Assembly: GCA_903882645.1 (NCBI GenBank)
Contig: CAIRXZ010000078.1
Span: 1-35,962, forward strand
Direction of reading: 5' to 3'
DNA: 35,962 bases
Source: an uncultured Acidobacteriia bacterium
GTDB taxonomy: Bacteria > Acidobacteriota > Terriglobia > Bryobacterales > Bryobacteraceae
Shown here: piece by piece, positions 25,388-34,096 of the stretch
Layout of the letters: every line of letters begins with the position of its first letter
Numbering within the stretch: position 1 is the first letter of the stretch
Notes under the pieces: generated by a model
Databases searched by the model: none
What the model was told of the DNA's origin: nothing
The model's input: only the letters and a program-made list of their open reading frames with translations
Program-made: the position numbers and the translations under genes

Positions 25388-27975
25388 GCCGGAAAACCGC
25401 CCGCAACCTTCGGATACTGGCCGCGGCGGCCGCCGCCGTCCTGCTGGCCACGCCGGCGGCGGCCTACTACCACTACGTCCACTTCCTCGCCGGCGCTTCC
25501 TATACTCCGGTTTATGAGAAATACGACCTGACCGCTCTGCTGGATAACACGGTGTCCATCCATGTCGACGATGCCGGACCGCAAACCAAGGGCAACGATA
25601 GTTTCAGCTCCGTTCTGAGCCAACTGAAAGATGCCGCGGCCGTTTGGAATTCGGTGACTGCTTCCGATCTCCGGGTGGCGTTCGGCGGTCTTCAGGCTAA
25701 GAATCAGGCGGCCGGGACGCCGGGCATTGAAGTGCAGTTCGTCCAGATGCCTCCTGGCGTTCTCGCGGAGGCCGCGCCGACCGTCGCCCTCGATCGGGTG
25801 ACCGGCCCGAACGGGACTTTTTTCCCAATTGTCGGCTCGGTCGTGTTGATGAATTCCAACGCCAGCCTGCCGCCCGGTCCGAGCTACGCGGAGACCTATT
25901 TCACCACGGCCGTACACGAGTTGGGACACGCCTTGGGTCTTCAGCATACGTTTACGTCGAGCGCCATGTCGCAGGCGGTGGTACGCAATACGTCCCGGAC
26001 CAGCCCTCTGGGAACCGACGACCAGGCAGCCCTCGCCGTGCTCTACGGCGCGGCGGGTTGGGAGAAGAGTTACGGTTCGATCTCGGGCCAAGTGACATCC
26101 GGCGGGAAGGGCGTGGCGCTGGCATCGGTGGTGGCTCTGCCGGTGGTGGGTCCGGCGGTGAGCGCCCTGACGAATCCGGATGGAACATACCTCATCCAAG
26201 GCGTGCCGCCCGGCCCGTATGTGCTGTACGTCCATCCGCTTCCCCCGGATGCGAACGTCACAAACCCGAAGGATGCCAAGGGGGACGATATTGCGGCGAG
26301 CGCGCCATTTGGAACGGTGTTCTTCGCTCCGGATGGCGGTGCCGGGACGCTCGATCCGTCTCAAGCGGCGACGGTTACCGTGGTTGCGGGAACCCCGCTT
26401 ACGGACCAGAATGTCGCGGTCGATCCGCGCGCCGCGGTTCCGGTCTACGATCTGGTGACGTTTAGCTACTTCGATTCCACCAACCAGACCTACTCGTATG
26501 TCGGCAGCGCGGTCACTCCTGCATTCATCAATTCCTCCCAGTCCGCCACCAAGGGTGTGGCTACCGTCGTCATTTGGCAGTCCACGCTCGGGGCTGTCAC
26601 CCCGGTTCCGCAGTCGGCCACGCTTTTGGGCGGCGTCGGCGCCTCGCGCACTCCTTCATCCTGCTGCAGCCCCCAGGCAGTGGCGCTGTACTTCGACATG
26701 CCGGCGGGTGTGGTTGCGGGCCCCCGGCACCTGGCGCTGAAGTTCGGGAACGACATGTACATTCTGCCGAATGCGGTGGTGGTGGTGGACCAGAACCCGC
26801 CGGCGATCGGTTCGGTAACGCCTAATCAGGATGGCAGCGTCACGGTTGCCGGCGTGAATTTGGCATCGAGCAGCCGGGTTTTCTTCGATGGCCTGGAAAC
26901 GGCTGTCCGGACCCCGTTCAGCGGCGGCCTCCTGGGCGGCTCGGTTACGGTTGTCCCGCCGCCAGGGTTCAGCGGCCAGCAGGCCAGCGTGGTGGCGTAC
27001 AACAGCGACGGCCAGAGTTCGATGACCCTGGACAACTGGGCGCTCGCGGTGGGCACGACGCTGCCGTTCCCGCCGCCCACTTACTCGTATCCGGTGGCGG
27101 GCCAGCCCACAGTCGGCGTCGCTCCGCTTTCTCTGGCGGGCGGCGTTTCCGCCCGCGTGGACGTGACGGCAGCCAACATGAATCTGGCGGACGGCCAGGT
27201 GACAATCGGTTTCGGAACCAGCGACGTGTCGGTTCGCAAGATGTGGTTGCTCAGCCCGACTCATTTGGTGGCGAACGTGGTTGTGGCGCCCAATGCCAGT
27301 TTGACGAGTTCCGAGATCAGCCTGATTTCGGGATTCCAGGTGGCTTCCCAAGCGAATGCCTTCCAGGCGCTGCCCGCCAACCCGGCAACTCCCTCGCTGG
27401 GGAACGTAGCCAACGGGATCGCCAGTCAGGCCACGATCTACCCCGGCGGTTACGGCAGCCTTTTTGGCTCGAACCTGGCGCCATCGCCGGCCTCGCCGCA
27501 GTTGACTCTGAACGGCGAGCGCGCTCTGGTCGTTTACGCTATCGATAGCCAGATCAACTTTCTGGTCCCCTGGGACATGCCCGCCGGCCTGGCCAATCTG
27601 GTTCTGAACAACGGCGCGGGCGTGTCGCCCCCCTTGGCAGTGCGCATCGATCTGACGCCGCCAGTGATCATGAGTGTTTCGCGCGCGTCCGGGGGTCCGC
27701 TGGACAATTACCATCCGGCGGTATCGGGCGACTTGCTGAACGTGCTGGTTGGCGCTTTCGATTCCACGGCCGTCGGGGACCGGAGCCGGGTAAGCGTGAC
27801 CGCGGGCGGCGTCGCGATGTCCATCCAACAGTTCCTGCCGCAGGACGGCGGCGCATGCCTGCTCCAGGTTCAGTTGACGAATCCTCCGTCCGGCTCCCAA
27901 GTCCCGCTGGAGGTTTGGGTGGACGGGTCGAACGGCGGGCCTGTCCCGATCCCGATCACCATCCCGCGGCCGTAG
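25384..27975 (+). CDS. Secreted matrixin-type metalloprotease with Solibacter C-terminal domain
   Basis: The 863-residue protein has a signal peptide (about 1-27, ending ATPAAA). The metzincin zinc motif HELGHALGLQH spans 178-188 (H178, E179, H182, H188). A methionine shortly after (TSSAMSQ) is the likely Met-turn. A carboxypeptidase-regulatory-like beta domain begins near 231 (GSISGQVTSGGKGVA). An IPT/TIG-like domain follows near 471-550. At about 677-770 comes the TIGR03437 domain (YPGGYGSLFGSNLA, then IDSQINFLVPWDMP), known mainly from Solibacter and relatives. The enzyme probably acts outside the cell or on the surface. Its start overlaps the upstream small exported protein. Confidence 0.85.
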   Translation: MSRKTARNLRILAAAAAAVLLATPAAAYYHYVHFLAGASYTPVYEKYDLTALLDNTVSIHVDDAGPQTKGNDSFSSVLSQLKDAAAVWNSVTASDLRVAFGGLQAKNQAAGTPGIEVQFVQMPPGVLAEAAPTVALDRVTGPNGTFFPIVGSVVLMNSNASLPPGPSYAETYFTTAVHELGHALGLQHTFTSSAMSQAVVRNTSRTSPLGTDDQAALAVLYGAAGWEKSYGSISGQVTSGGKGVALASVVALPVVGPAVSALTNPDGTYLIQGVPPGPYVLYVHPLPPDANVTNPKDAKGDDIAASAPFGTVFFAPDGGAGTLDPSQAATVTVVAGTPLTDQNVAVDPRAAVPVYDLVTFSYFDSTNQTYSYVGSAVTPAFINSSQSATKGVATVVIWQSTLGAVTPVPQSATLLGGVGASRTPSSCCSPQAVALYFDMPAGVVAGPRHLALKFGNDMYILPNAVVVVDQNPPAIGSVTPNQDGSVTVAGVNLASSSRVFFDGLETAVRTPFSGGLLGGSVTVVPPPGFSGQQASVVAYNSDGQSSMTLDNWALAVGTTLPFPPPTYSYPVAGQPTVGVAPLSLAGGVSARVDVTAANMNLADGQVTIGFGTSDVSVRKMWLLSPTHLVANVVVAPNASLTSSEISLISGFQVASQANAFQALPANPATPSLGNVANGIASQATIYPGGYGSLFGSNLAPSPASPQLTLNGERALVVYAIDSQINFLVPWDMPAGLANLVLNNGAGVSPPLAVRIDLTPPVIMSVSRASGGPLDNYHPAVSGDLLNVLVGAFDSTAVGDRSRVSVTAGGVAMSIQQFLPQDGGACLLQVQLTNPPSGSQVPLEVWVDGSNGGPVPIPITIPRP

Positions 27976-28066
27976 CCGGGCGGGAGATCCTCCGCGGGCG
28001 GCTGGTACCAAGACCGCGAGATTCGGTGCTATTGACCAGCCGCTCGTTCACGCTCAAACCCCCGTC

Positions 28067-28094
28067 GGAGCCGCGACCGTGAGGGAGCGGTTCC
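28067..28094. repeat. Hairpin between convergent protease and receptor genes
   Basis: GGAGCCGC (28067-28074) pairs with GCGGTTCC (28087-28094) with one G-T, around a 12-base loop. It sits between two convergent genes and could act as a two-way terminator. It also resembles a dispersed acidobacterial repeat, but copies cannot be counted here. Confidence 0.45.
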
Positions 28095-28127
28095 CACCCA
28101 CGAGCGCAACATCACGCGGTCGAAGAG

Positions 28128-30893
28128 CTAGAAATGTACGCCGATCGTCGCGGTCACCGTCCGCGGCGTAACGTAGTGGGTGCCGCTGAAAGTCGAAAGG
28201 AAATTGTAGAGGGCTTCCTTGTTCGTCAGATTGACCACCGTCAATCGGGCGCTCCACTTGTACTTGTCGCCGTTAAAAATGTTGTCATGTCCCGCCGCGA
28301 GGTCGAAAAGGCTCCGCGGCGCGATGCGGGGCGGGTTGTGGTCGGCGCTCTCCGTGCCGGCCGCGGGGATCGTCATGAGTGTGGACCCGTACTGCGATGC
28401 CGGGCAGAGGCCGTTCGGACTGATCGGAGCGGTCTGGGTCGCATGCACGCTCCCGCAGAATAGTCCCGCCTCGAACTGCTGAGCCGGCGTCAGATTGGAA
28501 ACGTCCACTATGCTGCCGGTCCCGTTCGGCCCGTTCGCGCAATCGCCTCCCGCGCACGGCACGGCGCCGGCCACCATGCCGCTATCGTAGCGCCAGTTGA
28601 CGCCGAACCACGGCCCCTTCTTCCACGGCTGATACTGGACGTGAGTGGTCTGGTTGAAATTCTCGTCGTGGTCGATGCGGAACACCTCCGAGCCCCCCGG
28701 CGTGGCGCCGATTCCACTGACCTGCGGGGTGAAGAAGCGCGCCGTCACGTGGGAGAAGACCACAAATGCCGAAAAGCCGTGGAAGTTCGGAACGCTGACG
28801 CGCGCCGCATAGCCGGGAATCTTGGATTTGCTCCACTCGACGGGAAACGTGATCGGCGTGTTGCCCAGCACGCTGAAGTCGTAGGCCGCTTTGCTCGTAT
28901 ACTTCCAGATGTATTCGCCATCCACCACTACATACTTCCCAAAGGCTTGCTGGAGACCGGCGTGGAACTCATTGCGCGTGCCGGCGTTCAGCGGCGCCGT
29001 CAGGCAGGGATAGCCCTGGGTGATCGACATGATCGCGTTGATCACGGCATCGTTGCACCCGTTGCTCGCCAGAACCAGGTTCTCGTTGAACGGCGTTTCC
29101 AGAGTCCGGGCGTAAGAGACCCGCAGCACGGTGTTGGTTGGCTTGATATTGTAGGCGACCCCGAGGCGAGGCTGCACCTGACTGGTCTTAGTTATGCCAT
29201 TGTAAGTCTCGCCGCGGAGACCCAGGTTGAAGGTCCAGTTCTTCCTGGCAATCGTGTCCTGGAAAAACAGGGCCATTTGCTTGATGTCGGCGTGGCCGTT
29301 GAAGGTGTACAGGCCGCTGGTCGATCTCGGGCACCCGTCGGAAGCCGGGAGCGGCCCGGTCCTGGTCAAGTCGTAGCAGCCAAGCAGCGGCACAAAGCCG
29401 GGATTCGGCTGTAGCGGCCCGGCGCATCCGCTCGGATTCGTCAGCGCCGGGTTCGTGTCGAAACTTCCGTCGGCGTTCAAACAGACGGCATTGAAGGCCG
29501 GATCGACGATCCCGAGACTGTCCTTTTCCGTGAGGAAGGTATGCCCATAGTGAATTCCCACTTTCAAGTTGTGAACGCCCTTAGCGTATGCCACGTCCGC
29601 GTGAGCCCCCACATTCGTCAACTTACGATCCTGACCAATGGTCTGAAGCTGAAGACCGGGCGTGAGGTCGGCGAAAGGATTCCCGCTCGGGTAATAGTTG
29701 TAACGATCCTGCCGTACGAACCCGCCGAACGTAAACACGGTGTTCGCATTGAGCAGACGCATCCAGGTTGGCGCGACGTTCAACGTATCGATCTTTGAAC
29801 GTTGATCCTGGGAACCCGCTGGCGCGCCGTTGGGACCGAGGCCCCCGTTGTTCACCACCAGTCCCGACCATGCCGTGGCGTTTTGGGCGTCGAACGAATT
29901 GGGCGTCTGGAACCAGGACCGCGTAAAGCCGAGGTTCAGGCCGACGGTGTCCGCCTGGGAGACCTTAAAGTCGGTGCGGTCGAACAGGTTCTGCTGATTG
30001 CCATGATCGTGCGTCACCTTGAACTCCGGCCCATCCAGAAACCGGCCGGTGTTCAACCCGCTCGCGGAAATGAAGTTGCCCCAGGCCCCGCGTCCGTAAG
30101 CCAGGTTGAACCCTGCGTTCGACGTGCCGAAGCTGCCGTAGCCGGCTGTCACATCCCCGTGGGGCTGGGTGACGCCGAGGCCCGAGCGCGTGGTCACCAC
30201 AATCACCACGCTGGTCTTGTCGCCATATTCGGCAGGCGGGGCGCCCTCGATCACCTCCATGGACTGCACCGATTCGACCGGAATCTGATTCGAGAAGACT
30301 TTGCTTTGCTGGTCGGTAATCGGCTGCCCGTCGACGGAAAATGAGTTTGACGCGTGATCGCCGAGTCCGTGAAAGAGACCGTTCGAGTCGGCGGCGATCC
30401 CCGGCGTGGCCAGCGTCACCAGGGAACTGAGCGATGAAGATTCGCTCTCGAGGGGAAGTTTATCGAAGAGCGCCCGGTCCACGTCCGTGTGAGTCGAGGA
30501 AGTGGTTTCGACCAGGTCCGCGGCTTCGGTCACTGTCACTTCGGTGGTCGCCTCGCCGATTTTCAGGTCGAACCTGACCTCCAGGGGCACCGGCGAGCGC
30601 ACGTTCAGGTCCTGCTCGGCGCCCTGAAATCCAGGCGCCTTGGCACTGGCGTGATAGTTATTAAAGGGAAGGTTATCGAACTCGAAGTTTCCCTGGGCAT
30701 CGGTCTTGGCGCTCCGGCTATACTGGGACACCGGATTCCCAATGGTCACATCGGCCTGCGCGACGGCGGCCCCCGATGGGTCGAGGACCGTTCCTTTTAC
30801 AGTTCCGCCGGCGCCGAGCGACTGCGCCGGCATCCGGCCCACAAAGCCGGCGCACAGCAAACCCAAAGCGCCGAGTGCGAGAAACTCTCTCAT
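28128..30893 (-). CDS. TonB-dependent outer-membrane receptor, Oar-like
   Basis: The 921-residue product imports a large or scarce substrate across the outer membrane using TonB energy. ATG 30893 gives a signal peptide (MREFLALGALGLLCAGFVGR, ending PAQS); the frame is open 19 codons further without need. A carboxypeptidase-regulatory domain follows at about 30-120 (VKGTVLDPSGAAVAQADVTI...GNFEFDNLP). Then comes a plug-type region with VDGQPITD and VESVQSMEVIEGAPPAEYGDKT. The long C-terminal beta-barrel ends in an aromatic residue (TATIGVHF), as outer-membrane barrels do. The substrate is unknown. It is divergent from a LytTR two-component pair. Confidence 0.9.
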   Translation of the reverse strand: MREFLALGALGLLCAGFVGRMPAQSLGAGGTVKGTVLDPSGAAVAQADVTIGNPVSQYSRSAKTDAQGNFEFDNLPFNNYHASAKAPGFQGAEQDLNVRSPVPLEVRFDLKIGEATTEVTVTEAADLVETTSSTHTDVDRALFDKLPLESESSSLSSLVTLATPGIAADSNGLFHGLGDHASNSFSVDGQPITDQQSKVFSNQIPVESVQSMEVIEGAPPAEYGDKTSVVIVVTTRSGLGVTQPHGDVTAGYGSFGTSNAGFNLAYGRGAWGNFISASGLNTGRFLDGPEFKVTHDHGNQQNLFDRTDFKVSQADTVGLNLGFTRSWFQTPNSFDAQNATAWSGLVVNNGGLGPNGAPAGSQDQRSKIDTLNVAPTWMRLLNANTVFTFGGFVRQDRYNYYPSGNPFADLTPGLQLQTIGQDRKLTNVGAHADVAYAKGVHNLKVGIHYGHTFLTEKDSLGIVDPAFNAVCLNADGSFDTNPALTNPSGCAGPLQPNPGFVPLLGCYDLTRTGPLPASDGCPRSTSGLYTFNGHADIKQMALFFQDTIARKNWTFNLGLRGETYNGITKTSQVQPRLGVAYNIKPTNTVLRVSYARTLETPFNENLVLASNGCNDAVINAIMSITQGYPCLTAPLNAGTRNEFHAGLQQAFGKYVVVDGEYIWKYTSKAAYDFSVLGNTPITFPVEWSKSKIPGYAARVSVPNFHGFSAFVVFSHVTARFFTPQVSGIGATPGGSEVFRIDHDENFNQTTHVQYQPWKKGPWFGVNWRYDSGMVAGAVPCAGGDCANGPNGTGSIVDVSNLTPAQQFEAGLFCGSVHATQTAPISPNGLCPASQYGSTLMTIPAAGTESADHNPPRIAPRSLFDLAAGHDNIFNGDKYKWSARLTVVNLTNKEALYNFLSTFSGTHYVTPRTVTATIGVHF

Positions 30894-30937
30894 AGCTTGA
30901 GTATCCGGAGGCTGGCGCGAGACTCGTAACCCATTCT

Positions 30938-31080
30938 CACTAGCGGCCAAGAAACTGACGCTAGTGGGCGGAAAGCGCCGATGAGCGGACGGTCCGCCCC
31001 TGGCCCGATCCGGCGGGCGATAATCGAAACGAGAGGCGGGAAACTCAAAGATGCCGTCCGCCCGCGGCGATTTATCGCCC
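30938..31080. promoter_or_regulatory. Three inverted repeats in the receptor/regulator divergent region
   Basis: Inside the 255-bp gap between the receptor and the response regulator there are three inverted repeats. CACTAGC (30938-30944) pairs with GCTAGTG (30960-30966). GCGGAC-G-GTCCGC lies at 30985-30997. GGGCGATAA (31015-31023) pairs with TTATCGCCC (31072-31080). Any could be an operator. I cannot place clear -35/-10 boxes. Confidence 0.5.
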
Positions 31081-31151
31081 GGTCGCCGATGGATCCGGCC
31101 CGCTGGTGAGTTTTTCGTGCGACACTTCCGGTTTTCGAGCTAACTCCATTG

Positions 31152-31922
31152 ATGATGACTTCCCCGGCAATCCGGACGCTGATCGTCGATGATGAACCCA
31201 TCGCCCGCCAGATTCTCCGGGACGAGCTCGGCTGTTTCAGCGACGTCGACGTCGTCGGGGAAGCGGAGAACGGCGCTGAGGCGGTGGCGAAAATCGGACA
31301 ACTCAGGCCGGACCTTGTGCTCCTCGACCTTCAGATGCCGGGGCTGGGTGGTTTCGATGTGATCCACCGGTTGCCGGAAGACGCGCTGCCGATCATAATT
31401 ATCGTCACGGCCTATGACCAGCACGCGATCCGCGCTTTCGAAGCGGGCGCCCTGGACTATCTGCTGAAGCCGGTCAGCCGGGAGCGGCTGGAGAAAGCTC
31501 TCGACCGCGCGCGGGTGCTCCGCGGCAGGCCGCGGGAAGTGGCCGAGTCCCTGGGGCGGCTGAGCGAGGCCGCCGAACCGCCCGGCGTGGCGAGGGCCCG
31601 CAAGGTGGTTGGCCGCGCCGGCGAGGAGTACTTCCTGCTGAATATCGGGGACGTCCTGGCGTTTCAGGCCGAGCGCGAGCTCGTCTGGATCGTCACCGCA
31701 AAGCAGCGGTATTTGGCCACGCAGGCGCTACGCCATATCGACAGCCGCCTGCGGGGGACACCCTTCCAGCGCGTCCACAGAAATGCGCTGGTCAACGTGA
31801 ATCACGTCCGGAAGATGACGCCGCTGAGCAGCCAGCGGTGGCTGCTCACGCTGAGCAATGGCCAGGAATTCACCGTGAGCAAGCGGCAGGCTCACAATGT
31901 GCGGCAGATGCTGCAATGGTGA
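31152..31922 (+). CDS. LytTR-family response regulator
   Basis: The 256-residue protein has a receiver domain (about 5-120) with the acidic pocket VDDEP, phospho-acceptor D59 in LLDLQMPG, the conserved threonine in VTAYD, and lysine in LLKPVS. A LytTR DNA-binding domain follows at about 150-256 (FLLNIGDVLAFQAERELVWI, FQRVHRNALVNVNHV, QEFTVSKRQA). LytTR regulators usually bind spaced repeats. The frame has a TTG and two ATGs in a row at the start; I chose the first ATG. The kinase gene follows after 94 bp, so the two likely form a pair. Confidence 0.93.
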   Translation: MMTSPAIRTLIVDDEPIARQILRDELGCFSDVDVVGEAENGAEAVAKIGQLRPDLVLLDLQMPGLGGFDVIHRLPEDALPIIIIVTAYDQHAIRAFEAGALDYLLKPVSRERLEKALDRARVLRGRPREVAESLGRLSEAAEPPGVARARKVVGRAGEEYFLLNIGDVLAFQAERELVWIVTAKQRYLATQALRHIDSRLRGTPFQRVHRNALVNVNHVRKMTPLSSQRWLLTLSNGQEFTVSKRQAHNVRQMLQW

Positions 31923-32016
31923 ATCCGGCACCGGAGGGTGAAGAGGCAGGGCTTTGCAGTCGAACCCCGAATGACAAGAGAATGATCTGAGGGACATCCT
32001 CCAGCCGTTCAAAGCC

Positions 32017-33870
32017 ATGTCCGAAATCGGCGCACCTCTATTGATCAACATCCTCGGGCACGCGGGCGGAACTCTGATCTTCGCCATTTTTCTGGTTCTC
32101 TTGTTCAGCGGACGCGGATGGTCCGGCGCGCGCGGGCGCTACCTGCCCGCCCTGGCGGCGATTCTGGCGCTGGTCTGGAACCTTGGCTCGCTGCTGGTGC
32201 TCTCATGGCCAGGCATGCCCGCCGGAGCTCGCGACCTCGCGATTGCAGTCAGCTTTTCGGTGTTGAGCCTCCTGCCCGCCGTGCTTCTGCACTTGTCGCT
32301 CAAAGACAGCCAACCCGTGCTGGTGGCGGTTGGCTATCTGCTGAGTGCGGTTGCCGTTGGGATGCACTTCCGGGAGGTTGCCGGCAATGGCGCCACGCTG
32401 CACCGGGATGCGCTCCTGCTGATCACGGTTGGATTCCTCGTACTGACGGCCGCCGCAGTGGCCAAGACCGCCTTTCGGAGCCGCGCCCGGCGCGGTTCGG
32501 GGGCCCGCATCGCGGCTTCCATGTGCCTGGCGCTGTTCGCCATGTCGTTTCTCCATTTTGGAGCGGGACACGCCGCTCAAGCATGGTCAACCGAGTTGTT
32601 CGTACACCACGCCGGCATCCCGCTCGCCCTGTTCGTGCTTCTGCAAGACTATCGTTTCATTCTGCTGGATGCGTTCGTGCGCTTTCTGGCTAACGCGCTA
32701 TTGGCGGCCGTGCTGACCTGGTTCGTCATCGAGGCCGCCTTCCGCCTGCTGCTGATCGAGCGCGCCGCGCCCGCGCCGTTGCGCGAAGCTCTGTTGCTGA
32801 TCGGCGTCTGCCTGTTTCTGGTGTTTTTCGCCTGGTTGCGCAACCGGGTGCAATCCTGGCTCACCCGTGCCGTTTTCCGGCAGGGCAGCGTGTCCGAGGC
32901 CGCGGATCGGGTGAAGGGTGGCCCGGCATTCGCGGGCGAGGAGCAGTACCTCGATTGGGCCGCCTCGGTCGTTGCCGCCGCCGTGAAGACCAAGGACTAC
33001 GCTGTAATCGGTCGGAGCGAGCTGCCAGCCGCCGCGAGTCTCCATGCCCCGGTTCCCGCCACCATGATCCCCGCCATCGGTTCCTCGACGAACTGGAGTT
33101 GGGCGGAGGCCGTGGTCCCCATTCGGCTCGGGCGGGAAGACTCCAGGCTGATCGCCCTGGGCCGCCGTCAGGGCGGGCGGCGTTACCTGGGCGAAGATCT
33201 CGATGCGCTGGGCAGAGCGGCTGCGGAAATCGCGGCCAAGGTGGAGTCCTTGCGGCAGCAGGAAATGAACCGGCTGGTGAGCCAGGCCGAGTTACGCGCC
33301 CTGCAATCGCAGATCAACCCTCACTTTCTGTTCAACGCCTTAAACACGCTCTATGGCTCCATCCCTCGGGACGCACCCGCGGCGCGCCGCATGGTGATCA
33401 ACCTCGCCGAAATCTTCCGTTATTTTCTGCAGACCGACAGAACCTTCGTTCCGCTGGCGGAGGAGATGCGGATTGTCCGCGCCTACCTGGAGGCGGAACA
33501 GGACCGGCTTGGCAGCCGCCTGGAGCTCGAGATTCGGGTAGATGAGGACATCGAGCAGGTTCCGATCCCGGTGCTCTCCATACAACCCCTCGTGGAAAAT
33601 GCGATCAAGCACGGGATTGCGGCGCGGGCGGAGCCTGGACGCGTTCGGATCGAAGCCAGCCGCCGCGGAGACGAGTTGCGGATTACGGTCGAGAACAGCG
33701 GCAGCGGCAAGCCTGTCGGGAGTGTGGGGACCGGCGTGGGGCTGCAGAACGTCAGGCGGCGTCTGGAGATCTGCTATGGCTCGTCCTCGCGCCTGGAGCT
33801 TTCGCTCGGTCCGGACGCCGCCACGGTGGAGCTTCGGATTCCGCTGGCCAAGGGCGCCGCGGCGGGGTGA
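32017..33870 (+). CDS. LytS/YehU-type membrane sensor histidine kinase
   Basis: The 617-residue protein has a hydrophobic N-terminal half (about 1-285) with roughly eight membrane helices and no recognised sensor domain. A GAF-like linker region follows (about 310-410). The His_kinase domain carries the phospho-acceptor H436 in QINPHFLFNALNTL. The ATPase part has an N-box (PLVENAIKHG) and a G-rich motif (GTGVGLQNVRRRL). This is the usual partner type for LytTR regulators such as the one just upstream. An IS1634-type element begins only 16 bp after its stop codon but leaves the gene intact. Confidence 0.92.
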   Translation: MSEIGAPLLINILGHAGGTLIFAIFLVLLFSGRGWSGARGRYLPALAAILALVWNLGSLLVLSWPGMPAGARDLAIAVSFSVLSLLPAVLLHLSLKDSQPVLVAVGYLLSAVAVGMHFREVAGNGATLHRDALLLITVGFLVLTAAAVAKTAFRSRARRGSGARIAASMCLALFAMSFLHFGAGHAAQAWSTELFVHHAGIPLALFVLLQDYRFILLDAFVRFLANALLAAVLTWFVIEAAFRLLLIERAAPAPLREALLLIGVCLFLVFFAWLRNRVQSWLTRAVFRQGSVSEAADRVKGGPAFAGEEQYLDWAASVVAAAVKTKDYAVIGRSELPAAASLHAPVPATMIPAIGSSTNWSWAEAVVPIRLGREDSRLIALGRRQGGRRYLGEDLDALGRAAAEIAAKVESLRQQEMNRLVSQAELRALQSQINPHFLFNALNTLYGSIPRDAPAARRMVINLAEIFRYFLQTDRTFVPLAEEMRIVRAYLEAEQDRLGSRLELEIRVDEDIEQVPIPVLSIQPLVENAIKHGIAARAEPGRVRIEASRRGDELRITVENSGSGKPVGSVGTGVGLQNVRRRLEICYGSSSRLELSLGPDAATVELRIPLAKGAAAG

Positions 33871-33886
33871 ATCCGCGGGCGCTTAG

Positions 33887-33899
33887 CCCAACTTCCACA
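33887..33899. repeat. Left terminal inverted repeat of the IS1634-type element
   Basis: CCCAACTTCCACA is a perfect inverted match to 35950-35962. It lies 16 bp after the histidine kinase stop. Confidence 0.9.
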
Positions 33900-34058
33900 C
33901 TACGATTGTAGAATTTGGCCCGAAAGAGGGATTCCTGATGTGTATCTCGTTTATGCTCAATCAAGGACCTCTAGAAATTAAGAAATAGTCACGAATTGTT
34001 AAGGCATATCCAAAGTCGGCTGGCCGCTTGTGGTGAACCTATGATTGCACATTTCCCT

Positions 34059-34086
34059 TGCCAAGGTGTCTACTTCGACGTATAAT
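34059..34086 (+). promoter_or_regulatory. Promoter of the IS1634-type transposase
   Basis: TTGCCA (34059-34064) and a perfect TATAAT (34081-34086) are spaced by 16 bases. Transcription would begin just before the GTG at 34097. This argues against the upstream TTG (34058) as the start codon. Confidence 0.6.
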
Positions 34087-34096
34087 TAGGGACGAA

